Below, piece after piece: positions 26,762-35,864 of a DNA stretch of 64,000 nt (positions within the stretch are counted from its first letter, which is position 1; every line of letters begins with the position of its first letter). The translations under genes and the position numbers were made by a program. The stretch covers positions 97,444 to 161,443 of the forward strand of contig JAJYUZ010000002.1 of the NCBI GenBank assembly GCA_021792255.1, written 5' to 3'. The stretch comes from Thermoplasmata archaeon. Lineage in GTDB: Archaea > Thermoplasmatota > Thermoplasmata > Thermoplasmatales > GCA-001856825. The notes beneath the pieces are model-generated. The model had not been told where the DNA came from. It saw only the letters and a list, made by a program, of their open reading frames with translations, and ran no database searches.

Positions 26762-27976
26762 TCAAGTTCCCTCTTGCCAGGAATTTATGTAGCGTAGCTG
26801 TTCTCTAGTGAGCTCATCTATTTTTATTCCATATGAGTGAAGATAGGTATTTGCCACCTCGAGATCAATTTCATTCGGAACCGGGTAGACTTTTGGTCGT
26901 TTTGGAGAATTTTCAGCTATGTACTGAGCCGTAAGCGCTTGAATAGAAAATGAAAGGTCCATTATTTCTACCGGGTGTCCTTGGCCGGAAGCGAGATTTA
27001 CTAACCTCCCATCCGACAGTACATAAGCCTTCTTCTTCCCGATAGAATATTGCTTAACGTTCTTTCTCACTTCCTTTCCCCTTCCAAATTTCTTTTCTAT
27101 ATCATCTACTGCAACTTCGTTGTTGAAGTGCCCAGAATTTGCAAGAATGATGCCATCCTTAGCATCTTTAAGAAGTTCTGGAGTGACAATATCTTTTACT
27201 CCAGTAGCCGTAATCAAAAAGTCTGCATAGCCTATGGCCTCCTTCATGGGCCTTACTACGAATCCATCCATGTGTGCCTCAATTGATTTGAATGGATCTA
27301 TTTCTGTAACCGTAACCCTCGCTCCTAGACCCCTCATTTTGTTTGCGATTCCTCTGCCACACCATCCATATCCTCCCACCACCACATTCTTTCCAGCAAT
27401 CACAAGATTTGTTGCGGTGAGTAAACCATCGATCGTGCTCTGTCCGGTTCCGTACCTGTTGTCGAATAGATGCTTCATTAAGGCATCGTTAACGTCAAAC
27501 ATAGGAAATTTGAGTGCCTTAGCCTTTTCCATATTCTTGAGCCTCAGTACTCCAGTAGTTGTTTCCTCGTTCCCGCCTTTGATATTCCCATAAACGCTCT
27601 TGTCTTTTAGCGCAAGGGCTGTCAGATCTCCCCCATCGTCTATTATGATATCGGGCTCTGACTCAATAGTCCTGTACAGGTCCTCATAATACTCGTCCCT
27701 GGTAAGCCCCCTCTTCGCAAATACGTTAACGCCATAATCTTCCTTTAGGGAAAGAGCAACTTCATCGTCGGTGCTGAGTGGATTGCATCCCGATATCCTC
27801 ACATTTGCCCCACCCTGTTTGAGTGTGTAAGCGAGTACAGCCGTCTTGGCCTCGAGGTGAAGGGCCATAGATATCTTTAGATTTTTGAAGGGTTTTTTGG
27901 AAACGAAATCATTTCTTATACTCTCCAGAACAGGCATCCATTTCATTGCCCACTGAATCTTATTCCTGCCATTCAT
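26762..27976 (-). CDS. ahcY: S-adenosylhomocysteine hydrolase
   Basis: Splits S-adenosylhomocysteine to adenosine and homocysteine, keeping methylation reactions running. The 404-residue protein shows QWAMKWMPVLESI, SMALHLEAKTAVLA, IIDDGGDLT, the NAD Rossmann motif VVGGYGWCGRGIANKMRG and VSHFNNEV-like NSGHFNNEVAVDDIE. It lacks the C-terminal Lys-Tyr of the eukaryotic enzyme and ends in LREQL-type archaeal sequence. The ATG at 27976 lies 20 bp after the reductase gene, so the two may be co-transcribed. Confidence 0.94.
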   Translation of the reverse strand: MNGRNKIQWAMKWMPVLESIRNDFVSKKPFKNLKISMALHLEAKTAVLAYTLKQGGANVRISGCNPLSTDDEVALSLKEDYGVNVFAKRGLTRDEYYEDLYRTIESEPDIIIDDGGDLTALALKDKSVYGNIKGGNEETTTGVLRLKNMEKAKALKFPMFDVNDALMKHLFDNRYGTGQSTIDGLLTATNLVIAGKNVVVGGYGWCGRGIANKMRGLGARVTVTEIDPFKSIEAHMDGFVVRPMKEAIGYADFLITATGVKDIVTPELLKDAKDGIILANSGHFNNEVAVDDIEKKFGRGKEVRKNVKQYSIGKKKAYVLSDGRLVNLASGQGHPVEIMDLSFSIQALTAQYIAENSPKRPKVYPVPNEIDLEVANTYLHSYGIKIDELTREQLRYINSWQEGT

Positions 27977-27996
27977 GAACTAGGAACTCTCTGTCG

Positions 27997-28635
27997 TTAA
28001 AATCTTTTTTTGATTTTGAGGAGAAATCCATCTCCCAGCCTTGACATTACTGCAGATCCTAACTTTAAAGGTTCATCTAGAGAGCCAAACATAGTTACAC
28101 CTTCTTCTCCAATTAAAATTGGTGAATAGAAAATAGTGAGTTCATCCCAGTTACCGTCCTTAACGAAGGAAGTGATCACGGATTTGCCTCCCTCTATCAT
28201 AATTTTTCGGTATCCCAATTTTCCGAGTTCTTGAATTACAAAGTCAGAACTGGGAGACTGATCATGGCTTTTTCTAATTATCACTTTGGATTTAAAATTA
28301 CCAGCGAAATTGTCTTGATGCGCGCCATTGCCACAGAACATCACGACGTCTCTCTGATAGGCGAACACTCTCGAATTTAAATTAACTGTCAAATTCGAGT
28401 CCAAAATTGCAGCATCCGGGATATGATCCGACTGGTAGTATTTTTCATTAACAATCAACTTCGGATCGTCTGAGTTTATCGTGTTCTTTCCAACCAATAT
28501 AATGTCAGATTCTGATCTCATCTTATGAACTCTTGCAAGATCCTCAAAATTGGAAAATTTGAATGCCTTACCCCCCTTCGAAGCAATCTTTCCGTCAAGT
28601 GAACACGCAAGATTAATCGCGACGTGGGGTTTCAT
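27997..28635 (-). CDS. arfC: Riboflavin-pathway reductase (RibD C-terminal family)
   Basis: Stand-alone archaeal reductase expected to reduce 2,5-diamino-6-ribosylamino-pyrimidinone phosphate, an early riboflavin step. N-terminal NLACSLDGKIASKGGKAF, the NADPH region RSESDIILVGKNTINSDDPKL and IMIEGGKSVITSF match the dihydrofolate-reductase-like RibD fold; 212 residues is the usual size. The ribB-ribC-ribH operon lies about 19 kb away. ATG at 28635; the promoter region is shared with the divergent DtxR gene. Confidence 0.88.
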   Translation of the reverse strand: MKPHVAINLACSLDGKIASKGGKAFKFSNFEDLARVHKMRSESDIILVGKNTINSDDPKLIVNEKYYQSDHIPDAAILDSNLTVNLNSRVFAYQRDVVMFCGNGAHQDNFAGNFKSKVIIRKSHDQSPSSDFVIQELGKLGYRKIMIEGGKSVITSFVKDGNWDELTIFYSPILIGEEGVTMFGSLDEPLKLGSAVMSRLGDGFLLKIKKRF

Positions 28636-28756
28636 TCTACTATAAATCAGTCAGAAATATTATAATTTACGTTAGAAAGTACGTGAATGGTACCCGTACT
28701 CTAGATAAGAATTGCAGTCGCTCATTGATTTTTCTTGCGGAGACCAATTCCTCAAT

Positions 28757-28796
28757 CTTTAAGTAAGGTTTAATTAGGGTAACCTAATTACGAAAA
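28757..28796 (+). promoter_or_regulatory. Promoter with palindromic DtxR-type operator
   Basis: TATA-like TTTAAGTA at 28758-28765 is followed by a perfect inverted repeat with 8-bp arms, TAATTAGG and CCTAATTA, around GTAA (28771-28790). The GTG start of the regulator follows at 28797, so the operator covers the expected transcription start. The inner TTAGG...CCTAA half-sites resemble DtxR/IdeR/MDR1-type boxes. Autorepression of the regulator-transporter operon by metal is inferred. Confidence 0.75.
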
Positions 28797-29516
28797 GTGA
28801 AGCACAATAGTCAGGATTATCTTCTGACGATTTGGGAGTTGTTCGAAAGCTTTGAAAATGCCAATGAGAAGGAAGTGGCGGAAAGATTAGAAATATCACT
28901 ACCATCTGCATGGGAGGGAATTCATAGATTAGAAAAGGAGAGGCAACTTATAGTGAAAAAGAAGGGCCTACAATTTACCAATGAAGGCTTCCTAAATGCT
29001 ATGAAAATGGTGAGGGCACACAGAATAACCGAATATTTTGTGTATTCGTTTCTTGAAGTTCCGTGGGATCAGGTGCATTATTCCGTCATGGACCTAGAGC
29101 ACGATTTTACCGAAAATCTCCTCGCTAACCTCTACAGGAAAATGAGGTCTCCAGGGTACTGCCCTCACGGCAACCCGGTAGAACCGATTCAGAAGATGAC
29201 TGAGATTAGGGCGTCTGAAGCTCCAGAAGGAAAATACTATTTTGTTAGACCGGTGTTAGAAGAGTACACGTTTTTGAAGAAGCTCTTAAATGTGGGCGCA
29301 ACACCAGGAAGACCAGTTGGCATAGAGAAGGCGGAAGGCAGTTTATACCTGGTCGGTGAAAACGGGGAATTCAAGCTGCCTTCAAGCATGGAAAAGACTA
29401 TCCGGATAAGGCCAAAGCCCAATACATCAAGAAAACTTTCGAAGGTGAGCAAGGTCCCAGTGTCAGCTCCTATTGCGATGTCCTTCCCTCAAAATTACAA
29501 TGAATCCCACAATTAG
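28797..29516 (+). CDS. DtxR/MntR-family metal-dependent repressor
   Basis: A 239-residue metalloregulator. The winged helix (about 5-60) includes NEKEVAERLEISLPSAWEGIHRLEKE. The dimer/metal domain has RAHRITEYF, VPWDQVHYSVMDLEHDFTENL and the CPHGNPV motif, and a C-terminal SH3-like (FeoA) domain with VGATPGRPVGIEKAEGS follows. The position equivalent to the DtxR Cys102 is Met, while the adjacent Glu-His pair is kept. GTG start, almost leaderless. It overlaps the NRAMP gene by 17 bp, so metal uptake is the likely target. Confidence 0.9.
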   Translation: MKHNSQDYLLTIWELFESFENANEKEVAERLEISLPSAWEGIHRLEKERQLIVKKKGLQFTNEGFLNAMKMVRAHRITEYFVYSFLEVPWDQVHYSVMDLEHDFTENLLANLYRKMRSPGYCPHGNPVEPIQKMTEIRASEAPEGKYYFVRPVLEEYTFLKKLLNVGATPGRPVGIEKAEGSLYLVGENGEFKLPSSMEKTIRIRPKPNTSRKLSKVSKVPVSAPIAMSFPQNYNESHN

Positions 29517-30705
29517 AAAGTTGCTACCCGTCCTAGGTCCAGGATGGGTCGTCATGTTGGCAGATCTAGATGCTCCAAGTGTAATCACTGCAATCCAGTC
29601 TGGAATCGAATTCAAGGCTCATTTGATAATTTTTCTGATCGTTCTTATAATTCCCCTTTTTCTAGTTCAGGACACTGCTTCAAGAATAGGAGCAGTCACA
29701 GGAAAAACTCTGGGACAAATGATTTCCGAACACTTTGGACACGAATGGACGATATTAGCGGTTAGTGGAAGTGCTGTCATAGATTTTGCAGCCTACGTTG
29801 GAGAGTTTGCTGGAATCGCCATTGCGGGTACTTTAGTGGGGATTCCCGTCTTTGCAATAGTCATTTTTGTTATAATAGTTCACACACTGGTAGTGACAAC
29901 CGGGAAGTACAAGAAGATTGAAATTTTCCTTGTTGCCCTAGGATTTTTTTTGTTCCTCTTCGTTGTTTTGGATTTCTTTGTATTTCCCCGAAACATCAAT
30001 ATTGCAGATTTTTCGCCATATGTTCCTTCCAATTCTTTTTATTTTTTGATCGCTGCAAACATAGGTGCGGTCATTATGCCCTGGATGCTTTTTTACCACC
30101 AGGCAGCTGACGTGGATAGCGGGCTCAAAGTTTCAGGACTCAAAAGGGAGAGTTGGGGTACATTCCAAGGTGCGGTCGCATCTGAAGTACTGATGGTTTC
30201 GATTGTAATATTCTCCTGGAAACTTTCGCAGGATGGATTTACCAGCAGGAATTCAATGACTTACGTCGCAGCAGCACTTAACCACGAGATTGGACCTATT
30301 GGTCCAATACTATTCGCAATAGCACTGGGAGTGGCCGGTCTCTTGGCTATGTTTGTAATATCAATGAGCATGGCTTATTCTATGTCTGATGTCTTTAAGA
30401 TGAGGGGGACATTCAATAAGGGAGTCGGAGGACATAAGAGATTCTACGGGATCTACATGCTGGAGATAATACCGGCAGCAATTCTTACACTCGTTTTTAC
30501 CGATCACCTAATTAGTCTAGCACTAGACGTCATGGTGCTTAGTTCGATCGCGCTAGCCCTACCTCTAATGGTGGTAATCAGGATAGGTTCAAACGAGAAG
30601 ATAATGGGTCGACACAAGATTGGAAAGCCTAGGACGATATTCCTTTACGCCTTCATGGTACTAGCAGTCGGATTGGGTATATTCTCGATTCTGCAAGTAG
30701 TTTGA
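29500..30705 (+). CDS. NRAMP-family metal transporter, atypical
   Basis: A polytopic transporter of 401 residues with NRAMP (PF01566) architecture: PVLGPGWVVMLADLDAPSVITAIQSG in helix 1 (given here in parts), ASRIGAVTGKTLGQMI, and helix 6 AANIGAVIMPWMLFYHQ. In place of the canonical DPGN the helix-1 motif reads DAPS, and helix 6 keeps the metal-binding Met but has Trp instead of His in MPH. The start ATG at 29500 lies within the end of the regulator gene; a GTG/ATG upstream (29473) is less likely. Mn2+ or Fe2+ uptake is inferred from the operon partner. Confidence 0.85.
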   Translation: MNPTIRKLLPVLGPGWVVMLADLDAPSVITAIQSGIEFKAHLIIFLIVLIIPLFLVQDTASRIGAVTGKTLGQMISEHFGHEWTILAVSGSAVIDFAAYVGEFAGIAIAGTLVGIPVFAIVIFVIIVHTLVVTTGKYKKIEIFLVALGFFLFLFVVLDFFVFPRNINIADFSPYVPSNSFYFLIAANIGAVIMPWMLFYHQAADVDSGLKVSGLKRESWGTFQGAVASEVLMVSIVIFSWKLSQDGFTSRNSMTYVAAALNHEIGPIGPILFAIALGVAGLLAMFVISMSMAYSMSDVFKMRGTFNKGVGGHKRFYGIYMLEIIPAAILTLVFTDHLISLALDVMVLSSIALALPLMVVIRIGSNEKIMGRHKIGKPRTIFLYAFMVLAVGLGIFSILQVV

Positions 30706-30903
30706 TGTTTGTAATGATTTTATTCTTAACATGTCATAAAAAATTTGCCTATCAAAAGAAAAGGATAGTTGTGGAAAATGTTGCTGGGCTCAATAGATGT
30801 TCCAAATTTTGGGTTCCCGGTAAACTTCGTCGCACCTATCAATAAATTCCGTGGTTTTGGATCATAAAGGAAATCTAGTTATTCTAATTCCCAATATTTC
30901 TTT

Positions 30904-32238
30904 ATGATTGTTTCCCCCCTTGATTACAGATATGGCAGGGAAGAAGTGAAGACGATTTTTTCGGAGACGTCGAACTTGCAATATATGCTGGAAGTTGAAG
31001 CTGCCCTTGCTAAAGCCGAAGCAGAAGTCGGAATAGTGACCAAGGAGACAGCAGAGGAAATACACAAGCACGCTAATCTTAAGTACGTAAAAATTGAAGA
31101 AGTCAAAAGGATCGAAGGGGAAATAGGACACAATGTTATGGCTATGGTCAAGGTGCTCACGTCTGTATCAGGGGAAAGTGGTAAATTTGTCCATCTAGGT
31201 GCAACATCTAATGATATCACAGACACAGCTAACGCACTTCAATTTAAGAAATTCTACTCCTACTTGATAGATGATTTGATTAGGCTTTGCAAAGTACTAT
31301 ACGAAATTTCCAAGAACAACAAGTACACGGTTATGATCGGTAGGACTCATGGACAACACGCGCTACCGATCACGTTTGGACTTAAGACTTCCGTCTATCT
31401 ATCGGAGGTTATGCGCCACCTCGCAAGAGTAGAAGAATCCAGAAGTAGAGTAGTTGTCGGAAAATTTATGGGTGCGGTCGGAACTGGTGCAGCCTTGGGA
31501 AAGCAAACTATGAAAATTCAATCAATCTTGATGAGAAATCTCGGGATCGCTGAAGAAGAAGGACCTACACAAATAGTCGACAGAGACCGGTACGTAGAAT
31601 ACGCTTCTGTGATCGCAAACATCGCAACATCTCTCGAAAAATTTGCGACCGAAGTGAGGAACCTGCAACGACCAGAACTAGGCGAAGTCCAGGAACCATT
31701 CAATGAGGCTAGACAGGTAGGATCAAGTACAATGGCACAAAAAGTCAACCCCGTTACCTCTGAGAACATTGTTTCACTTGCAAGAATCGTAAGGGGATTC
31801 CTGATTCCTATGCACGAGTCAGCCGTACTATGGCACGAAAGGGATCTGACCAACAGTGCTTCTGAAAGGTTCATCATCCCTTACATTTCCATACTTATTG
31901 ACGACATTCTTGGCAAAATGATTACTGTCTTCAAAGGGCTAAAAGTCAATTCAGAAGCGATGCTGAAGAATGTCCTAAATGATGATCTCATTCTGGGAGA
32001 GGCTTATTTAATGGCACTTGTTAACAATGGATATGGCCGGCAAGAAGCACACGAAATTGTTAGGCAGGCATCAATGGATGTAAGGAAAAAGGGAGGAGAA
32101 CTGAGGGATAAAATAGAGAAAAAGACCGGTAAAAAGATAAAGAAGTTGTCTCCTCTAGATTACACGGGGAATGCAGTTGAAATAACAGAAAAGATTCTTA
32201 AGGAATGTGAAGGAGTACTGAAGCGTCACAGAACCTAG
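30904..32238 (+). CDS. purB: Adenylosuccinate lyase
   Basis: Cleaves succinylaminoimidazole carboxamide ribotide and adenylosuccinate in purine synthesis. The 444-residue fumarase/aspartase-fold protein has VSPLDYRYGREE, IGHNVMAMVKVL, HLGATSNDITDTANALQ, GRTHGQHALPITFG and the flexible signature loop GSSTMAQKVNPVTSEN. ATG at 30904 follows an AT-rich stretch. PurN is encoded elsewhere in the window (52329). Confidence 0.94.
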   Translation: MIVSPLDYRYGREEVKTIFSETSNLQYMLEVEAALAKAEAEVGIVTKETAEEIHKHANLKYVKIEEVKRIEGEIGHNVMAMVKVLTSVSGESGKFVHLGATSNDITDTANALQFKKFYSYLIDDLIRLCKVLYEISKNNKYTVMIGRTHGQHALPITFGLKTSVYLSEVMRHLARVEESRSRVVVGKFMGAVGTGAALGKQTMKIQSILMRNLGIAEEEGPTQIVDRDRYVEYASVIANIATSLEKFATEVRNLQRPELGEVQEPFNEARQVGSSTMAQKVNPVTSENIVSLARIVRGFLIPMHESAVLWHERDLTNSASERFIIPYISILIDDILGKMITVFKGLKVNSEAMLKNVLNDDLILGEAYLMALVNNGYGRQEAHEIVRQASMDVRKKGGELRDKIEKKTGKKIKKLSPLDYTGNAVEITEKILKECEGVLKRHRT

Positions 32239-32320
32239 GTGTCATTTCTAAAGGATCGCATATCCTGACAACTTAAATATAGATATTTTAATCATTTGCG
32301 TACATCGAGGAAAAAGTGAT

Positions 32321-33079
32321 ATGAGTAATTGGGAACGTTTCAACACCAGGTCTGAAAATTACGATCACTATCGACCAAGATATCCGAGCGAACTGCTAAA
32401 TTTATTGAAGAAGGTAGCCGATCTGGGTCCCAGCTCAATTGTCGCAGACATTGGCTCTGGAACGGGATTGCTGGCTGAAACAATACTCGGGTCAGGATGT
32501 AAGCTGTTCTGCATTGAACCAAATGAAGAAATGAGGAATGTTGCACTCAGAAAGTTGGGCAAGAAATCCAACTGCTTAATTCTTGACGGAAGAGCTGAGA
32601 ATACATCGCTACCAGGCAATTCCATAGAGATAATAACTGCGGGTCAAGCTTTTCACTGGTTCGAACCAAAGGAGACAAAGAGAGAATTTAAGAGGATCCT
32701 AAAGCAAGGCGGACGCGTGGTACTTGTCTGGAACACGCGTCGCAAATCTAGCGAAGGATTTAACCCTGAATACGAAAGGGTCGTGAAGCAGTATAGCAGG
32801 GAATATCACTCCAGCGGATTCGAAGCCGTAGATCTGGAAGTGATGAAAGAGTTTTATAACGGAAAATTCGATTCCTACAGGATCAAGAATTATCAGAGGC
32901 TAAACCTTTCTGGTCTATTTGGTAGGTACCTCTCGTCTTCATACGCATTAAGCGAAACAGACCCGACCCTTGAGAGTCTGAAAAATGGTCTGACTGAGGC
33001 ATTCAACAAGAATGAAATAGACGGCCACGTCAGAATTGAATATGAAACGGAAGTCTTCGTAGGACGAGTCGACAAGTGA
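32321..33079 (+). CDS. Class I SAM-dependent methyltransferase (methyltransferase-11 type)
   Basis: A 252-residue methyltransferase: NTRSENYDHYRPRYP at the start, motif I VADIGSGTGLLAE, acidic post-I IEPNEEMR, and TAGQAFHWFEPKETKREFKRIL. The family (SmtA/UbiE-like, 'YRPRYP' subgroup) is widespread and of mostly unknown substrate. A TATA-like ACTTAAATATAG lies about 40-50 bp upstream and the ATG is preceded by AAAAAGTGAT. Confidence 0.82.
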   Translation: MSNWERFNTRSENYDHYRPRYPSELLNLLKKVADLGPSSIVADIGSGTGLLAETILGSGCKLFCIEPNEEMRNVALRKLGKKSNCLILDGRAENTSLPGNSIEIITAGQAFHWFEPKETKREFKRILKQGGRVVLVWNTRRKSSEGFNPEYERVVKQYSREYHSSGFEAVDLEVMKEFYNGKFDSYRIKNYQRLNLSGLFGRYLSSSYALSETDPTLESLKNGLTEAFNKNEIDGHVRIEYETEVFVGRVDK

Positions 33080-33125
33080 CCCTCCACTTAACTAAAGTTT
33101 TTATTAAATCAACGGTTGCTTACGA

Positions 33126-33338
33126 GTGGAGTCGTTTGGGAGATTCTGTTTTTATAATTCGAAAGGAGATTGCAATTTTCTGAGGAACGTTTCCACAAAG
33201 TGTAACTTGTGTCCGAATTTTGTTTCGTTCAGAAAAGAGGCCTTGATGTTCTCGGAGGGCTCCAAGCTTCCAGTCACCTATTTTGACCTACCAATAAGTA
33301 GGGGCACAGGTGACCAGTTCCAGATGAGTCTAGTCTAA
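33126..33338 (+). CDS. Small cysteine-containing protein, unknown
   Basis: A 70-residue frame with four cysteines clustered at 8, 16, 26 and 29 (CFYNSKGDC and KCNLC), suggestive of a small metal or iron-sulfur site. GTG start at 33126 has a TATA-like TTTTTATTAAAT about 20-30 bp upstream, which is the spacing of other leaderless genes here. The stop overlaps the last codon of the convergent protease gene. I recognise no family. Confidence 0.5.
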   Translation: MESFGRFCFYNSKGDCNFLRNVSTKCNLCPNFVSFRKEALMFSEGSKLPVTYFDLPISRGTGDQFQMSLV

Positions 33339-34801
33339 ATTATTCTCGGTATGATGAACTGCCAAAGTATCAGAAACAGTACTAGCAGACTCACTGCGGT
33401 CACAATGGCATCTCTCGCTTTCTTATTTTTCTGGAGGGAAGGAGTGTTGAGAAAAACATACCCGCCATCCAGTGGAACGATCGGGAGAAGGTTGGTCAAC
33501 CCCAAAGCGAAATTAAGCCAGAAGAGCCAGTAGAATAGGTATTCAGCGTTGAGCGTTATTGGATTGGAATAAATGGACGAGAGAAGGGCGGAAGGAAGAG
33601 GAAGCTCGAAATGGAAAGGCAAACCGATGTACTCGAAGAATCCCAGCGGACCACCTGAGGCAGGATTCTGTAAAAGACTCAGATACGAATACTGGTCGAA
33701 TAGACCGAGTCCAAGCATTAAGACGTCAACTCCCATGAAAGGATAGTCCTTGGAAATACCGGGGTTGGATATTCCGGACGCTATCAGGTAAGAGTACCTG
33801 GAAGCAAATGTGATATTGTACAAGTTGAAGCTTGTCCCGTTGAAAGCCTCGACCGTAGCTGTCTGGCCAGCTTTATAACTTGCGATTGCACTTTCGAAGG
33901 CAGTGTAGTTATAAATCGTATGATTTCCCACAGAAATGATGACACTTCCTGGAGTAATTCCAGCATCATACGCAGGATAATTCTTGATCACCGAGGAAAT
34001 GTAAATTCCATACATAGTGCTTTCAGTTATGTGGTGACCATTTCGCAACAAAGATACATTCACATAATTTCCCGGAGTCAATGAGAGATCTGATAGCGCT
34101 GTGACGTTTGAAATGGATATGCCGTCGACTGATTGTATTACGTCACCCGGCTGGAACGTTGAAGTCATTGAAGTCTGAACAGGTGCTCCTGCGACTGGGG
34201 AAAAGGAATATGCTACCAGAATTGAAAGAACAAGGAAAATCACGGTAAGGGTGATATTCATTCCCGGTCCAGCAGCAAAAATCTTGCCCCTCACTCTTGG
34301 ATCTGCCTTCTTTGATTCTTCTTCATCAGGTTCAACAAAGGCGCCTATCGGAATGATAAGCCACAACAATCCGGTGCTCCTGACTGGAATCCCAAACCTA
34401 CGGGCAGCTATTCCGTGGGATGCCTCGTGTAACGCAACGGCAACTATTAGTCCTACTATTCCAAAACCTACTGGGATCGCAGGATTGATGCCCGGAAGTG
34501 CGAGCACGTAAGAAAGGGAAGGTGCTGAACTCTTCGGAATTGACAGTACAAGGAATGCCTCATATATTAGCAGGATGACTGTCGCTACTGCTAGGAATGG
34601 CATCGCATAGTAAAAGAATGAAATAAAATAATCCCAAAACTTGTATTTCGATACTCTCTCAATGGTCTTGACTCCTGCCTGAGTCTTGATCAAAAGGGCA
34701 GGTCCATATGGAGCTACGTACCCCTTGAGTTTGGTAATTGCCAGATAGAATACGCCTATCCAGGCAACAATTAGGATAGATATAATCAGGAGCCAGTTCA
34801 C
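33335..34801 (-). CDS. Site-2 protease-like membrane metalloprotease with PDZ domain
   Basis: A 488-residue intramembrane zinc protease (M50). After N-terminal membrane helices, the active site HEASH occurs at 125-129, with further helices, an extracytoplasmic PDZ-like region (about 215-300, FQPGDVIQSVDGISIS), and the C-terminal LDG motif NLLPIVPLDGGYVF giving the third zinc ligand. Typical roles are cleaving membrane-bound regulators or clearing signal peptides. No partner anti-sigma-type gene is adjacent. Confidence 0.9.
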   Translation of the reverse strand: MNWLLIISILIVAWIGVFYLAITKLKGYVAPYGPALLIKTQAGVKTIERVSKYKFWDYFISFFYYAMPFLAVATVILLIYEAFLVLSIPKSSAPSLSYVLALPGINPAIPVGFGIVGLIVAVALHEASHGIAARRFGIPVRSTGLLWLIIPIGAFVEPDEEESKKADPRVRGKIFAAGPGMNITLTVIFLVLSILVAYSFSPVAGAPVQTSMTSTFQPGDVIQSVDGISISNVTALSDLSLTPGNYVNVSLLRNGHHITESTMYGIYISSVIKNYPAYDAGITPGSVIISVGNHTIYNYTAFESAIASYKAGQTATVEAFNGTSFNLYNITFASRYSYLIASGISNPGISKDYPFMGVDVLMLGLGLFDQYSYLSLLQNPASGGPLGFFEYIGLPFHFELPLPSALLSSIYSNPITLNAEYLFYWLFWLNFALGLTNLLPIVPLDGGYVFLNTPSLQKNKKARDAIVTAVSLLVLFLILWQFIIPRII

Positions 34802-34890
34802 AACTCGCCATCGGAACTACTCTAATAATCATTTCTTTGTAAGTGACTCTGGCACTCCATAACTCATTAAAGATATCCCTAAAGTCATCA

Positions 34891-34980
34891 AACAGACTCT
34901 GTCTGTTGCAAAGCAGAATCTCATCACATAAAGTCGGATGATGGAGTTTCGCATGCCTATTGCGGGTCGACTCTAGAGTC
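34891..34980. promoter_or_regulatory. Hairpin and palindrome upstream of osmC
   Basis: Two symmetrical elements lie in the divergent interval between the protease and OsmC genes: AACAGAC-TCT-GTCTGTT (34891-34907, 7-bp arms) and the perfect 12-bp palindrome GACTCTAGAGTC (34969-34980). The osmC TATA-like TATAAAGATAAATA is near 35021-35034. Operators are possible; no protein is known to me for these sequences. Confidence 0.4.
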
Positions 34981-35054
34981 AAGACTAAACAAGAGTAATT
35001 CAATTATCTGTAGCGACTTCTATAAAGATAAATACCGTTCATCATTACGGAAGC

Positions 35055-35480
35055 ATGCAGGCAAAGGTAGAATGGGTAAAGGATTTGACATTCCTTGCTT
35101 CTGGCGATTCGAGTCGCTATACAATACTAGATCATTCAGAAAATAGGGAATTGCAGAAAGGAAGCTCACCTACAGAGCTGCTGCTGCAGGCGTTGTGTGG
35201 GTGCACTGCGATGGATGTTATTTCCATTTTGCAAAAGAAGAAAGAACCAGTCAAGGGGTTCGAAGTCAAGGCCGAAGGAACTAGGGCGACAGAACATCCG
35301 AAGGTATTCACAGACATTAATCTCGAGTACATTGCCTACGGGGACGTAAGGAAGGAGAGCCTGGAACGGGCCATCACTCTCAGTCAGGAGAAATATTGCA
35401 ACATCTCTATCACCTTGAAACGAGCCGGCGTGAGGGTGAACATCTCGAGTAGAGTAGTAGAAGACCATAACTCACAGTAG
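35055..35480 (+). CDS. OsmC/Ohr-family protein
   Basis: A 141-residue OsmC-family protein, likely a thiol peroxidase acting on organic hydroperoxides. The two redox cysteines are in ALCGCTAMDV (the second Cys of this motif) and EKYCNIS, and KGSSPTELLLQAL is the usual helix-capping sequence. ATG at 35055 follows TATAAAGATAAATACC by about 20-30 bp (leaderless). Oxidative-stress defence is inferred. Confidence 0.87.
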   Translation: MQAKVEWVKDLTFLASGDSSRYTILDHSENRELQKGSSPTELLLQALCGCTAMDVISILQKKKEPVKGFEVKAEGTRATEHPKVFTDINLEYIAYGDVRKESLERAITLSQEKYCNISITLKRAGVRVNISSRVVEDHNSQ

Positions 35481-35864
35481 GACAGTAGTCAACGAGGTCG
35501 GGAAATCAGAAATATATTACAAAATATCTTCCTGAGATTTAGTAAGAAATTCTGTCCCTATAGTTTTCCAAGCTCATTCCTTTATCCTCAATTTCCAAGG
35601 ATAATGATTTCAATCTTCAGATCGCTTCTCTTCGTTTAACCTCATCGCGGAACGCTAACAGTATCAAGCCCATTAGGTCCTATTTTTCCACTCATTACAA
35701 AATACCAAAGCTATGCCATGGTTTAGTCATAGCACAACAAAATATGAGCACATTCTAGCCGTTCATGATGACGACAACGCTCGCTCAGAATTTCTAAGAA
35801 ACGGCCGTTAAAAAGAGCTACCAACATATATATATAAAGCACAATCTTTAACCTGAGATAATAA
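35481..35864. other. Intergenic region, 384 bp, holding the aIF5A promoter
   Basis: No reading frame or tRNA fold is convincing. The right end carries a very clear TATA box, ATATATATATAAAG (about 35826-35839), 26-39 bp before the aIF5A ATG, so that message is leaderless. The remaining 340 bp is plain AT-rich sequence to my eye. Confidence 0.6.

Noticed and set aside
30706..30903. Possible tRNA or structured RNA (GGTTCCCGG-like T-arm look)
   Set aside because: No acceptor or anticodon stem could be built.
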